Origin: Deltaproteobacteria bacterium
Lineage (GTDB): Bacteria > Desulfobacterota_D > UBA1144 > Nemesobacterales > N074bin48
Length of the DNA stretch: 7,026 nucleotides
NCBI GenBank assembly: GCA_004356685.1
Contig: SMWS01000137.1
Span: 1 to 7,026 of the forward strand
Reading direction: 5' to 3'
In this document: one piece after another, positions 1-6,532 of the stretch
Numbering within the stretch: the stretch's first letter is position 1
Layout of the letters: the number at the start of each line of letters is the position of its first letter
Program-made: the position numbers and the translations under genes
Notes under the pieces: generated by a model
Told to the model about the DNA's origin: nothing
Database searches by the model: none
Seen by the model: only the letters and a program-made list of their open reading frames with translations

Positions 1-528
1 CTTAATAGAATATTTAAATCATTAAACACAGATGAGCTTATAAATCTAGCCGCTCAAATTGGCGCGGATGTGCCTTTTTTTATTAATTGCCGCACATCTG
101 TTGTGGAAGGGATTGGAGAAGAAATAATGGTGTTAAATTCATTCCCCTTGCTTCACTTTTTAATAGTTAAACCTTCTTTTGGACTATCAACCAAGGATGT
201 TTACACCAGATGGGATGATATGAGTATAAAGGACAATACCAGTTTAGATATCAATGAAACCATAGAAAAATATCAAAATGGTGAATTTTTACTTAAAAAC
301 GATTTAGAAAAACCCGCAATTTCTTTAAACAAAAAGATTTCTGAGCTAATAAATCTATTAAAACAGTTTGGATGCGAAAGTGTATCCATGACTGGCAGCG
401 GAACGGCAATATTTGCGTTATTCTCCTCCCAGTTTGAGGCAAAAGACGTTTATGAATATCTAAAAGACAGCGCTGAATTCAAGGTATTCTTAGCCAAAGG
501 CATTTCAGGTTGGCACAGGCTCTGCTAG
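1..528 (+). CDS. ispE: 4-diphosphocytidyl-2-C-methyl-D-erythritol kinase, C-terminal part
   Basis: This is the C-terminal 175 residues of IspE, the GHMP-family kinase that phosphorylates CDP-methylerythritol in the cytosolic MEP route to isoprenoid precursors. The frame is open from base 1, so the gene starts outside the window; the first ATG/GTG in view is not the true start. Visible hallmarks are the IGADVPFF block (residues 20-27 of the fragment), whose Asp is the family's catalytic aspartate. A GIGEE segment follows, then the late glycine-rich ATP-site motif SMTGSGTAIFALF near residues 129-141. The middle (KPSFGLSTKDVY) also fits IspE. About 110-130 N-terminal residues are missing compared with a usual length near 290. 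It ends in TAG, 44 bp before a tRNA-Gln gene. The family call is firm; activity cannot be judged from a fragment. Confidence 0.93.
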   Translation, partial: LNRIFKSLNTDELINLAAQIGADVPFFINCRTSVVEGIGEEIMVLNSFPLLHFLIVKPSFGLSTKDVYTRWDDMSIKDNTSLDINETIEKYQNGEFLLKNDLEKPAISLNKKISELINLLKQFGCESVSMTGSGTAIFALFSSQFEAKDVYEYLKDSAEFKVFLAKGISGWHRLC

Positions 529-532
529 GTAC

Positions 533-561
533 TTGATATAGAATAAAAACCTTGGTAGTAT
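533..561 (+). promoter_or_regulatory. Predicted sigma70-type promoter for tRNA-Gln
   Basis: A TTGATA -35 element (533-538, five of six consensus bases) is separated by 17 bp from TAGTAT (556-561, four of six). A start about seven bases further on would fall just before the mature tRNA 5' end at 573. It lies in the short gap after the ispE stop, so the tRNA could be transcribed independently of ispE. Predicted from sequence only. Confidence 0.5.
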
Positions 562-572
562 TCAGACTTTTT

Positions 573-646
573 TGGGGCGTCGTTCAACGGCAGGACACAG
601 GCCTTTGACGCCTGGAATGGTGGTTCGAATCCACCCGCCCCAGCCA
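573..646 (+). tRNA. tRNA-Gln (anticodon TTG)
   Basis: The full cloverleaf can be drawn by eye. Acceptor strands 573-579 and 636-642 pair over seven bases, beginning with the U1-A72 pair typical of bacterial tRNA-Gln. The anticodon stem is 598-602 with 610-614, around the loop CTTTGAC, which puts TTG at 605-607 and reads CAA/CAG glutamine codons. The T stem GGTGG/CCACC (619-623 and 631-635) encloses TTCGAAT. The discriminator is G643 and the CCA end is encoded at 644-646. No second copy of its 3' end is present in this window, so there is no sign here that it was used as an integration site. Confidence 0.97.
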
Positions 647-693
647 AGCATGTTTTTTATTGTTATAGCTTGGTTATGAGAATATGAACATAC

Positions 694-735
694 TAATCAA
701 AAAAAATATGAATAAAATAGAAACAATTTTGATTA
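694..735. promoter_or_regulatory. 9-bp inverted repeat upstream of aceB, possible operator
   Basis: TAATCAAAA (694-702) is matched exactly by its reverse complement TTTTGATTA (727-735) with 24 bp between. The right arm covers TTGATT (729-734), which with GTTAAT (752-757, 17-bp spacing) is the best promoter candidate for the aceBA pair. A protein bound to the arms could control the shunt operon. The region is very AT-rich, so a chance match is possible. Confidence 0.35.
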
Positions 736-768
736 CACATAACAATAGAAAGTTAATAAAGTAAAGTA

Positions 769-790
769 AGGAGAAATAAAGGAGAAATAA
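769..790 (+). promoter_or_regulatory. Tandemly duplicated Shine-Dalgarno of aceB
   Basis: The 11-mer AGGAGAAATAA occurs twice back to back (769-779 and 780-790), immediately before the ATG at 791. The proximal AGGAGA is 5 nt from the start codon, a good ribosome binding distance, and fixes the aceB start. The distal copy is 16 nt away, too far for direct use, but it could act as a standby ribosome site. Confidence 0.75.
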
Positions 791-2671
791 ATGAGTTTAA
801 AAATACGCGACAATCTGCAGGAAGACTATTCGGATGTATACACTCCTGAGGTTCTAAACGCCCTGCAAGCTCTTTGCAAATTTAATAATGATCAAAAGAG
901 TATCATGGCAAAAAGGTATAAGAGAAGAGCGGATAGAGATAAAAATAATGAAAGAATAGATTTCTTAGATCCAGATTCTGTAATACCCCGTACTAATATA
1001 AAAGTGCAGGATGCAAGAGACGGCAAATTTGAAGGCGGTGAAATTCCTGCTGACCTGCAGTGCCAGTGGATACAGGGTACGGGCCCTGCAGCCAAGCCCA
1101 ATTCACCTATAGAGACGAGCATAAGAAATGCAGCCTATGCACTGCTGTCTGGTGCAGACGGTTGGATGTTTGATGGAGAGGATGCTCTTGGGCAGATAAC
1201 CAGCATGTCCCTAGATAATCAGAGAAACCTTAAATTGGCTATTGCTAAAGACCCGGTTTTTTTAAAAACTGCAGAAAAAGTAGCAGCCTCTATGAACAAA
1301 TGGGGAAACGAATTTTTTGGACATGACATAATTAAAGACTGGAACAAGCAGCTGGACTTTACAACTAAAATATTCCGCGCAAGGGGCCTTCACCTGGACG
1401 ACAGGCACATCAGGGATGAAAACGGCATTGCACTATCGGCTTCCATAGTCGATATGGTTCTATATGTTGTTAATAATTATAAGGAATTGCAAAAAAATGA
1501 CTCTTCTATTGTACTGTACCTTCCAAAAATTCAGACCGCCGAAGAAGCGGCTCTATGGAATGAAATGCTTAGTGCTTTAGAAGATCACCTGGGACTGCCA
1601 GATGGAACTATTAAGCTTTATGTCCTGATTGAACAGCTCGAAGAGACTTATCAGCTGATGGAAATCCGCGCTGCTCTTGGCAAACATTTCGTAGGATTTA
1701 ATACGGGAAGATGGGATTATATAAATAGCGTATCAGATGCGATGACCTGGGATAAGGACTTTATTAATCCAAATATTGAGTCTATTACAATGACTTACAG
1801 CTATATGAGAAATTATGAAGACCGCGTAAGAAGAGCGGTTAATACGCCTGATATAAATGGCAACTTTGCCCTGTGGCAGGGCGGTATGGAACCAAATATC
1901 CCAGTTGGAAGCAAAGAGGGGGTTTCTAGTAGTATGGAAAAGGCAGTGGCAGGGGCTGAAAGAGAACAAAGGGAAGGAGCAAGCGGTAAATGGGTAGCAC
2001 ACTGGAAAATGGTACACATTGTAAGACCTGTGTGGGAAAAAGTGGGTGAAATAAACCAGCTTGGCAGATCGTTTCCCGCTCTTACCTATACGCAGGAAGA
2101 TTCAGACGGTCTGACCCATCTTGAACCTGCACCCAGAACCATTAGAGGCGCAAGGAATCTTTTGAGTGTAGGGCTGCAGTATGGAAATGCATTTGGTCAG
2201 GGATATCAGGCAGCTGCACTAAAGCCAGCCGATTTTTTTGATGATGATAATATATTGTATCTAATGGAAGATGCCGCAACAGGTGAAATTCGCCTTAGCA
2301 TACTTTGGGAATGGATTCATAAAAGCGCAACACTAACAGAGGATGATTCGGAAACAGGGCTTAAAGCCGGCGACACATTTACCGTAGAAATTTTTAAAAA
2401 ATTACTTGAAGAAGAATACCAAAAACTCCGAGGTGCAAAGGACAAGGACGTTTATGACATCTCTAAAGACACTACTTTGCCGATTGCAAAAGAAATTGTA
2501 AGAACTTATGTTTTAGATGAAGTCAAAGTACCCTGGTACATAGACTTACTTAACATTAATTTGAACAATCATGATTTGCATACAGCAAAACAAAGGATAC
2601 AGCACTACATGACAGAGTTTAAAAAAGATGGTACAAGAATTACAGAAAATCTGGATTTTGTTTTATCTTAA
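791..2671 (+). CDS. aceB: Malate synthase (MSA-like, extended form)
   Basis: Malate synthase condenses glyoxylate with acetyl-CoA to give malate, the second step of the glyoxylate shunt, in the cytosol. Motifs run in the order expected for the A-type family: GGEIPADLQ at residues 82-90, a MFDGEDA block at 126-132 (matching the FEDS-type motif), and PKIQTAEEAALWN at 245-257. Next come LIEQLE at 279-284 (metal-binding Glu region), GFNTGRWDY at 302-310, WVAHWKMV at 401-408 where other members have WVAHPGL, and MEDAATGEI at 492-500 carrying the expected catalytic Asp. At 626 residues it is longer than the usual 520-560; the excess appears to lie in the N-terminal 80 residues, the middle, and the C-terminal end. 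The start is set by a strong duplicated Shine-Dalgarno. It is followed after 40 bp by isocitrate lyase, so the two are probably one operon. Function is confident; the subgroup is not. Confidence 0.93.
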   Translation: MSLKIRDNLQEDYSDVYTPEVLNALQALCKFNNDQKSIMAKRYKRRADRDKNNERIDFLDPDSVIPRTNIKVQDARDGKFEGGEIPADLQCQWIQGTGPAAKPNSPIETSIRNAAYALLSGADGWMFDGEDALGQITSMSLDNQRNLKLAIAKDPVFLKTAEKVAASMNKWGNEFFGHDIIKDWNKQLDFTTKIFRARGLHLDDRHIRDENGIALSASIVDMVLYVVNNYKELQKNDSSIVLYLPKIQTAEEAALWNEMLSALEDHLGLPDGTIKLYVLIEQLEETYQLMEIRAALGKHFVGFNTGRWDYINSVSDAMTWDKDFINPNIESITMTYSYMRNYEDRVRRAVNTPDINGNFALWQGGMEPNIPVGSKEGVSSSMEKAVAGAEREQREGASGKWVAHWKMVHIVRPVWEKVGEINQLGRSFPALTYTQEDSDGLTHLEPAPRTIRGARNLLSVGLQYGNAFGQGYQAAALKPADFFDDDNILYLMEDAATGEIRLSILWEWIHKSATLTEDDSETGLKAGDTFTVEIFKKLLEEEYQKLRGAKDKDVYDISKDTTLPIAKEIVRTYVLDEVKVPWYIDLLNINLNNHDLHTAKQRIQHYMTEFKKDGTRITENLDFVLS

Positions 2672-2711
2672 ACAAAAATCTTAAATATTCAGGACAGGAG
2701 AGCACAGAAAA

Positions 2712-5021
2712 ATGGGATTATTGGAAAACGAAGCAAAGAGAATGAAGTCATATTTTTTAAGCCAGAGATTTAAAGGAATCACCAGGCTTTACTCTGCAGA
2801 ACAAATAGTCGCTCAGCAGGGAACAATAAAAGATGATTATACAATCGCAAAAGAAGCTTCCATAAAATTTTATAAGCGCCTGAGAGAACTTTTTTCAAAG
2901 AAAAAATCTATCACTACATATGGCCCCTATTCTCCGGGCCAGGTAATTATGATGAAACGCGCGGGAATTGAAGGCATTTATCTTGGCGGCTGGGCAACCT
3001 CGGCAAAGGGATCTATAACAGAAGACAGAGGAGCCGATCTTGCAAGCTATCCGCTTAGCCAGGTGCCAGACGACGCGGCAGTACTGGTCAGGGCACTGCT
3101 TAGTGCAGACAAAAATCAGCAGTTTGAAAGATCGAGAATGACAGAAAGAGCCCGCAGGGCTACCCCGGAAATTGATTATACGCCTTTTATAATTGCCGAT
3201 GCCGATACAGGACACGGAGGCGACGCACATGTAAGAAATCTTATAAGAAGATTTGTCGAAGTAGGGGTTACAGGATATCACATCGAAGATCAAAAACCCG
3301 GCACAAAAAAATGCGGTCACCAGGGCGGTAAAGTACTAGTGCCGGTAGACGAACAGATTAAAAGACTAAATGCCGCCAGGTTTCAGTTAGATATTATGGA
3401 AGTATCCGGAATTATAGTTGCCCGGACCGATGCCGAGGCAGCAACCCTGCTTGAAGGAAGGGGAGACGAGCGTGACCATCCATTTCTGCTGGGAGCAACC
3501 AACATCAATGTTCCCAGCTACAAGGATGCATACCTGGCAATATTGAAAAGATTCTATGATAAAGGAGTAAAGGATATTAACGGACATCTGTTGTACAAAA
3601 TTTCAAATGATGTTTATAAATCCTGTAATAACTGGCTTAAAGAAGTTGGGATCTTGTCATTTGCTGACGAAAATATTGACGCCTACAAAAACGGCAAAAA
3701 AGCATCAATTGATAAAACACTGGACGACGTGGTAACCAAACTTGTTGATACCTGGGAAGTAGAATCCGGGATTAAAACATTTAGAAAAGCAGTAGCAGCC
3801 AGAATGGAATTCAGAGCTGAGGAAGGCACTGAATTTGAAATGACAATTGAGGAGTGGAATGAATTTGCCATGCATGTATCACTGCCCGAAGCTCAGGCAA
3901 AAGCAAAAGAAATGGGACTGAATGTTACCTGGGACTGCGAGTTATCAAGAACACCAGAAGGCTACTACCAGATACAGGGCGGCATTGATTATGCTATAGC
4001 TAAATCACTGGCTGTCGCTCCTTATGCAGATATACTGTGGATGGAAACAAAGACGGCAGACCTGGCAGATGCAAGGGTATTTGCAGCGGCGATTCACGCC
4101 GTTTTCCCTGATAAAATGCTTGCTTATAATCTCTCTCCATCATTTAACTGGGACACTACCGGAATGAGCGAACAGGAAATGAAAGATTTTCCTAAAGAGA
4201 TAGGAAAGCTTGGATATGTTTTTAACTTTATAACTTATGGCGGACATCAAATTGACGGACTGGCATCAGAAGAATTTTCAAGAGCTCTTCTTGAAGACGG
4301 GGCGCTTGCTCTTGCCCGCTTGCAGCGTAAATTGAGACTTCTCGATTCACCTTACAGAACACCCCAAAGTTTTGTTGGTGGTCCTCGTATGGATGCCGCG
4401 CTTACGGCGTCTTCGGGCAGGACGGCAACCACAAAAGCTATGAGTAAGGGTTCTACACAGTTTCAGCATCTTGTTCAAACCGAGGTTCCAACCAAACTAC
4501 TTGAAGGATGGCTGGAGCTTTGGGCAAAATATTACAAGATTAAAGGTACGCTGCGAGTCGAACTGCGCCCCAATAGAGCAGGCTCGGATTTGCTGGAACT
4601 AAACATTATGAGCAGCAGGGCAAAAACCAAAAAGGCCGATGTTGTATTTGGATCGATACAAGACCTTAGAGGGAAAAACATATTATCTATAAGAGATCAG
4701 AACACTTTTAATACAGAGTTTCGAAAGAAACGCCTGATGACAATTATTCATCTGTTTCTAATTCACAGATACAAGTGCAATTCAGTTCACTATGTAAATC
4801 CAACAGAAGATAATATGAAGCAAACCCAGGGCATGAAAAAACTTGGAATTTACAGTGAAGTCAACACCGAGGTTGGTGATATAATTGTAGCAGTAGTTAA
4901 CTCTAAAAAGTTAAAAGAGCTGTTAAATGAAGATCGGGTTGAACTAAAAAACCTGATTGCCAAAAAACCCAGCACAAAGAAACCTGCAGCTAAAAAGTCC
5001 GCTGCCAAGAAAAAGAAATAA
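2712..5021 (+). CDS. aceA: Isocitrate lyase, long ICL2-type, with Lys/Ala-rich tail
   Basis: Isocitrate lyase splits isocitrate into succinate and glyoxylate, feeding the malate synthase encoded just upstream. Visible landmarks are YLGGWATSA at residues 90-98, ADADTGHGG at 162-170 (metal-binding aspartates), IEDQ at 191-194, and the catalytic-loop signature KKCGH at 199-203 with Cys201. VARTDAEA is at 236-243, WDCELSRTPEGYY at 407-419, and NLSPSFNW at 473-480. At 769 residues it is far longer than the usual 430-530. The insertions and the added C-terminal domain (about 600-745, with a well-conserved HLFLIHRYK stretch at 680-688) resemble the mycobacterial ICL2 form, whose C-terminal domain is known to mediate acetyl-CoA activation. 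The last 20 residues are nearly all Lys, Ala, Pro, Ser and Thr. A GGAG at 2697-2700 precedes the start by 11 nt. The final 42 codons are repeated beyond fic. Confidence 0.94.
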   Translation: MGLLENEAKRMKSYFLSQRFKGITRLYSAEQIVAQQGTIKDDYTIAKEASIKFYKRLRELFSKKKSITTYGPYSPGQVIMMKRAGIEGIYLGGWATSAKGSITEDRGADLASYPLSQVPDDAAVLVRALLSADKNQQFERSRMTERARRATPEIDYTPFIIADADTGHGGDAHVRNLIRRFVEVGVTGYHIEDQKPGTKKCGHQGGKVLVPVDEQIKRLNAARFQLDIMEVSGIIVARTDAEAATLLEGRGDERDHPFLLGATNINVPSYKDAYLAILKRFYDKGVKDINGHLLYKISNDVYKSCNNWLKEVGILSFADENIDAYKNGKKASIDKTLDDVVTKLVDTWEVESGIKTFRKAVAARMEFRAEEGTEFEMTIEEWNEFAMHVSLPEAQAKAKEMGLNVTWDCELSRTPEGYYQIQGGIDYAIAKSLAVAPYADILWMETKTADLADARVFAAAIHAVFPDKMLAYNLSPSFNWDTTGMSEQEMKDFPKEIGKLGYVFNFITYGGHQIDGLASEEFSRALLEDGALALARLQRKLRLLDSPYRTPQSFVGGPRMDAALTASSGRTATTKAMSKGSTQFQHLVQTEVPTKLLEGWLELWAKYYKIKGTLRVELRPNRAGSDLLELNIMSSRAKTKKADVVFGSIQDLRGKNILSIRDQNTFNTEFRKKRLMTIIHLFLIHRYKCNSVHYVNPTEDNMKQTQGMKKLGIYSEVNTEVGDIIVAVVNSKKLKELLNEDRVELKNLIAKKPSTKKPAAKKSAAKKKK

Positions 5022-5038
5022 GCGAAAACTCATATAAT
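4894..5038 (+). repeat. 145-bp direct repeat, copy 1 (inside aceA 3' end)
   Basis: This copy spans the last part of aceA (from the second base of codon 728), its TAA stop and 17 bp beyond. It matches 6533-6677 at 143 of 145 positions with no gaps. The differences are 4961 C versus 6600 A and 4997 G versus 6636 A, both third codon positions and both silent (Ala, Lys). Identity ends abruptly on each side: 4893 G versus 6532 T, and 5039 C versus 6678 T. Confidence 0.97.
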
Positions 5039-5072
5039 CCCCCCTCTTAAGAATTAACAGGAGGGATTATAT
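5032..5072 (+). terminator. Hairpin terminator of the aceBA operon
   Basis: ATATAATCCC (5032-5041) pairs perfectly over 10 bp with GGGATTATAT (5063-5072). Inner CCTC/GAGG pairing can extend or shift the stem. It begins 10 bp after the aceA stop, so it is well placed as an intrinsic terminator. The following bases (TTAAG) are only partly T-rich, so strength is uncertain. The left arm's first seven bases are inside the direct repeat and the rest is outside it. Confidence 0.65.
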
Positions 5073-5160
5073 TTAAGATTCAAAATTATAGTAGCTGGAT
5101 TAAATAGTTTTGAAATTATTGTTGTATCTTCATTTAATAATAGCCATTTTTCCGAAGAAT

Positions 5161-5188
5161 TATCAACATTGGCTTGTCAATGTTGATA
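5161..5188. promoter_or_regulatory. Upstream palindrome of the fic control region (operator 1)
   Basis: TATCAACATTG (5161-5171) and CAATGTTGATA (5178-5188) are perfect 11-bp inverted arms around GCTTGT. The core is TCAACATT-N8-AATGTTGA, the same layout as the second palindrome 41 bp downstream. It overlaps the predicted -35 element, as expected for a repressor site. A symmetric dimeric DNA-binding protein is the likely ligand; the winged-helix-like end of Fic itself is one candidate. Confidence 0.7.
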
Positions 5189-5202
5189 TAACGGTGTAAT
5201 AT
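5175..5202 (+). promoter_or_regulatory. Predicted promoter of fic
   Basis: TTGTCA (5175-5180, five of six consensus bases) and TAATAT (5197-5202, four of six) are spaced by 16 bp, immediately between and overlapping the two palindromes. Transcription would start around 5209, inside the second palindrome, giving a leader of only about 25 nt. The overlap with both operators suggests tight repression. Confidence 0.45.
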
Positions 5203-5228
5203 GTCAACATTTATTTTAGAATGTTGAC
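5203..5228. promoter_or_regulatory. Downstream palindrome of the fic control region (operator 2)
   Basis: GTCAACATT (5203-5211) and AATGTTGAC (5220-5228) are perfect 9-bp inverted arms with TATTTTAG between. The core TCAACATT-N8-AATGTTGA is identical to operator 1. The right arm ends 6 nt before the fic ATG and occupies the place where a Shine-Dalgarno would be; no purine-rich ribosome site is seen there. Confidence 0.7.
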
Positions 5229-5234
5229 GATTTT

Positions 5235-6362
5235 ATGATTGTTGGACAACTTCAACAGCAAAGAGAAGGATATAAAGCTTTTATACCAGTACCCTTTCCA
5301 CATAAAAAGCTGCTGGATTTCTCCGCTGAAACAATCTCGAAACATTCTGAAGCAATTCGTCTTGTTGGAAAATTAGATGGTATTACCCAGCTTTTACCCG
5401 ACGTAAATTTCTTTATTTTTATGTATATCAGAAAAGATGCGGCTTCTTCAAATCAGATTGAAGGAACCAGGGCAACAATTATTGATGCTATAGAAGCTGA
5501 GGCGAACATATCGTCCGATTTGCCTGAAGATGTTGATGATATCATACATTACATTGCAACATTGAATTATGGAATGGAAAGATTAAAAGAATTTCCAATA
5601 TGCCTTCGTTTCATAAGGGAATTGCATAAGGAGATGATGAAAGATGCTAGGAAAACACAGTTTGCAGATCCTGGAGAGTTCAGGAAATCACAGAACTGGA
5701 TTGGAGGCACGGCTCCTTCAAATGCTCATTATGTTCCTCCCCCCGTCTATGAAATGAATCAAGCCCTGAATGACTTTGAAAAATTCTTTCATTCTAAAGA
5801 TATTATTCCTCCACTTATTAAAATAGCTTTGATTCATTCTCAATTTGAAATTATTCATCCATTCCTGGATGGTAATGGTAGAACTGGAAGGTTATTAATT
5901 ACACTATATTTGTGGTTGGAAAAGCTTTTGGATAAACCGGTTTTATTTTTATCTTCCTATTTCAGAAAATACCAACAGACTTATTACAACAAGCTTGATG
6001 ATTACAGCAATGGTGATGTAGATAAATGGCTCAATTTCTTTTTAGATGGAATTATAGAGACAGCAGATCAGGCAATTAAAATAGTAAGAAAAATAACCAT
6101 CATCAGAGAGGAAGATATAAATAAAGTCCGGAGCCTTGGTAAAACTGCATCAAAAAGCGCCGCGCTGGTACTACCTGAATTATTCAAGCTTCCGATAGTA
6201 AATTTATCAAAGATAAAAGAATGGACTGGTTTTACGAGGTATGGAGCATATAAAGTAGTAGACAGATTTATTGACTTAGGAATATTAGAACTCAAAGATG
6301 AAACAAAAAAATATAACAAGACATATATCTATAGAAGATATGTTAATATTTTTACTGATTAA
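5235..6362 (+). CDS. Fic family protein (AMP-transferase type) with C-terminal winged-helix-like region
   Basis: Fic proteins mostly transfer AMP from ATP to hydroxyl groups on target proteins. The active-site motif HPFLDGNGRTGR is complete at residues 208-219, with His208, Asp212, Asn214, Arg216 and Arg219. An inhibitory motif of the class II type, S-x3-E-G, is seen in SSNQIEGT (71-78: Ser72, Glu76, Gly77), where the Glu is known in the family to block productive ATP binding. The N-terminal region (GYKAFIPVPFP, residues 12-22) is typical of the Fic_N family. Residues about 305-370 look like a winged helix-turn-helix (LSKIKEWTGFTRYGAYKVVDRFIDLGIL). Length 375 is normal. It stands alone, with no separate antitoxin gene. 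The ATG at 5235 is chosen because the conserved N-terminus begins there, despite a poor ribosome site. Its base composition is more AT-rich than aceA. The cellular target is unknown. Confidence 0.93.
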   Translation: MIVGQLQQQREGYKAFIPVPFPHKKLLDFSAETISKHSEAIRLVGKLDGITQLLPDVNFFIFMYIRKDAASSNQIEGTRATIIDAIEAEANISSDLPEDVDDIIHYIATLNYGMERLKEFPICLRFIRELHKEMMKDARKTQFADPGEFRKSQNWIGGTAPSNAHYVPPPVYEMNQALNDFEKFFHSKDIIPPLIKIALIHSQFEIIHPFLDGNGRTGRLLITLYLWLEKLLDKPVLFLSSYFRKYQQTYYNKLDDYSNGDVDKWLNFFLDGIIETADQAIKIVRKITIIREEDINKVRSLGKTASKSAALVLPELFKLPIVNLSKIKEWTGFTRYGAYKVVDRFIDLGILELKDETKKYNKTYIYRRYVNIFTD

Positions 6363-6454
6363 GAAGGACCATCATTAATAATGGATTTCCGTACACAGCT
6401 AACTATAAGATTAGAGAAAGGATTTAGAAAACAGGGCAACTTCCCCTTTTACTC

Positions 6455-6475
6455 AAAAAGATAGCCCCTCTTTTT
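6455..6475. terminator. Weak bidirectional hairpin, possible fic terminator
   Basis: AAAAAGA (6455-6461) and TCTTTTT (6469-6475) pair perfectly around a 7-nt loop TAGCCCC. The stem is almost all A-T, but the right arm supplies a T run, and a small GGG/CCC hairpin with TTTT lies just before it (6434-6450). It sits about 90 bp after the fic stop. A terminator role is plausible but weak. Confidence 0.3.
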
Positions 6476-6512
6476 ACCACAAAACTATCATAAACTTAAA
6501 TAACAAAACAAC

Positions 6513-6528
6513 AAAAGCCTGACCCCGC
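6513..6528. repeat. REP-like half-site next to the repeat junction
   Basis: AAAAGCCTGACCCCGC reads on the other strand as GCGGGGTCAGGCTTTT. GGGGTCAGGC-type sequences are familiar to me as one arm of REP elements linked to RAYT (IS200-like) transposases in several proteobacterial groups. Only one arm is present here, with no transposase. It ends four bases before repeat copy 2 begins. Recognition is from memory of the motif and is tentative. Confidence 0.3.
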
Positions 6529-6532
6529 TACT

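Larger units (their letters stand above)
6363..6532. other. Gene-free stretch between fic and repeat copy 2
   Basis: This 170-bp stretch follows the fic stop and runs to the sharp start of repeat copy 2. No open frame of useful size with a start and ribosome site is visible. It holds an A-tract/T-tract hairpin and a REP-like half-site, listed separately. Together with copy 2 and the sequence before the ykuD-like gene, it makes a gene-free interval of 388 bp. Confidence 0.6.

Noticed and set aside
644..673. CCAAGC/GCTTGG inverted repeat just after tRNA-Gln as its terminator
   Set aside because: The stem is only six bases with an 18-nt loop, uses the tRNA's own CCA end, and has no T run after it; probably chance.
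892..2019. Open frames on the minus strand across aceB (892-1122, 1733-2017, 1813-2019)
   Set aside because: They overlap a strongly conserved gene on the other strand, have unnatural composition and no ribosome sites; they are antisense shadows.
2895..3871. Minus-strand open frames across aceA (2895-3320, 3387-3587, 3683-3871)
   Set aside because: They lie wholly within the isocitrate lyase gene and show no recognisable domain; shadows of the coding strand.
5161..5228. CRISPR-like repeats from the four TCAACATT/AATGTTGA half-sites
   Set aside because: The units are 8 bp, alternate in orientation and lack regular spacers or cas genes; a paired operator explains them better.
6068..6319. Minus-strand open frame across the 3' part of fic
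   Set aside because: It is antisense to the winged-helix-like region of Fic, with no start context or recognisable domain.
6363..6378. Near-palindrome CCATCATTAATAATGG after the fic stop
   Set aside because: It has a mismatch and no room for a loop, so it cannot act as a terminator hairpin.
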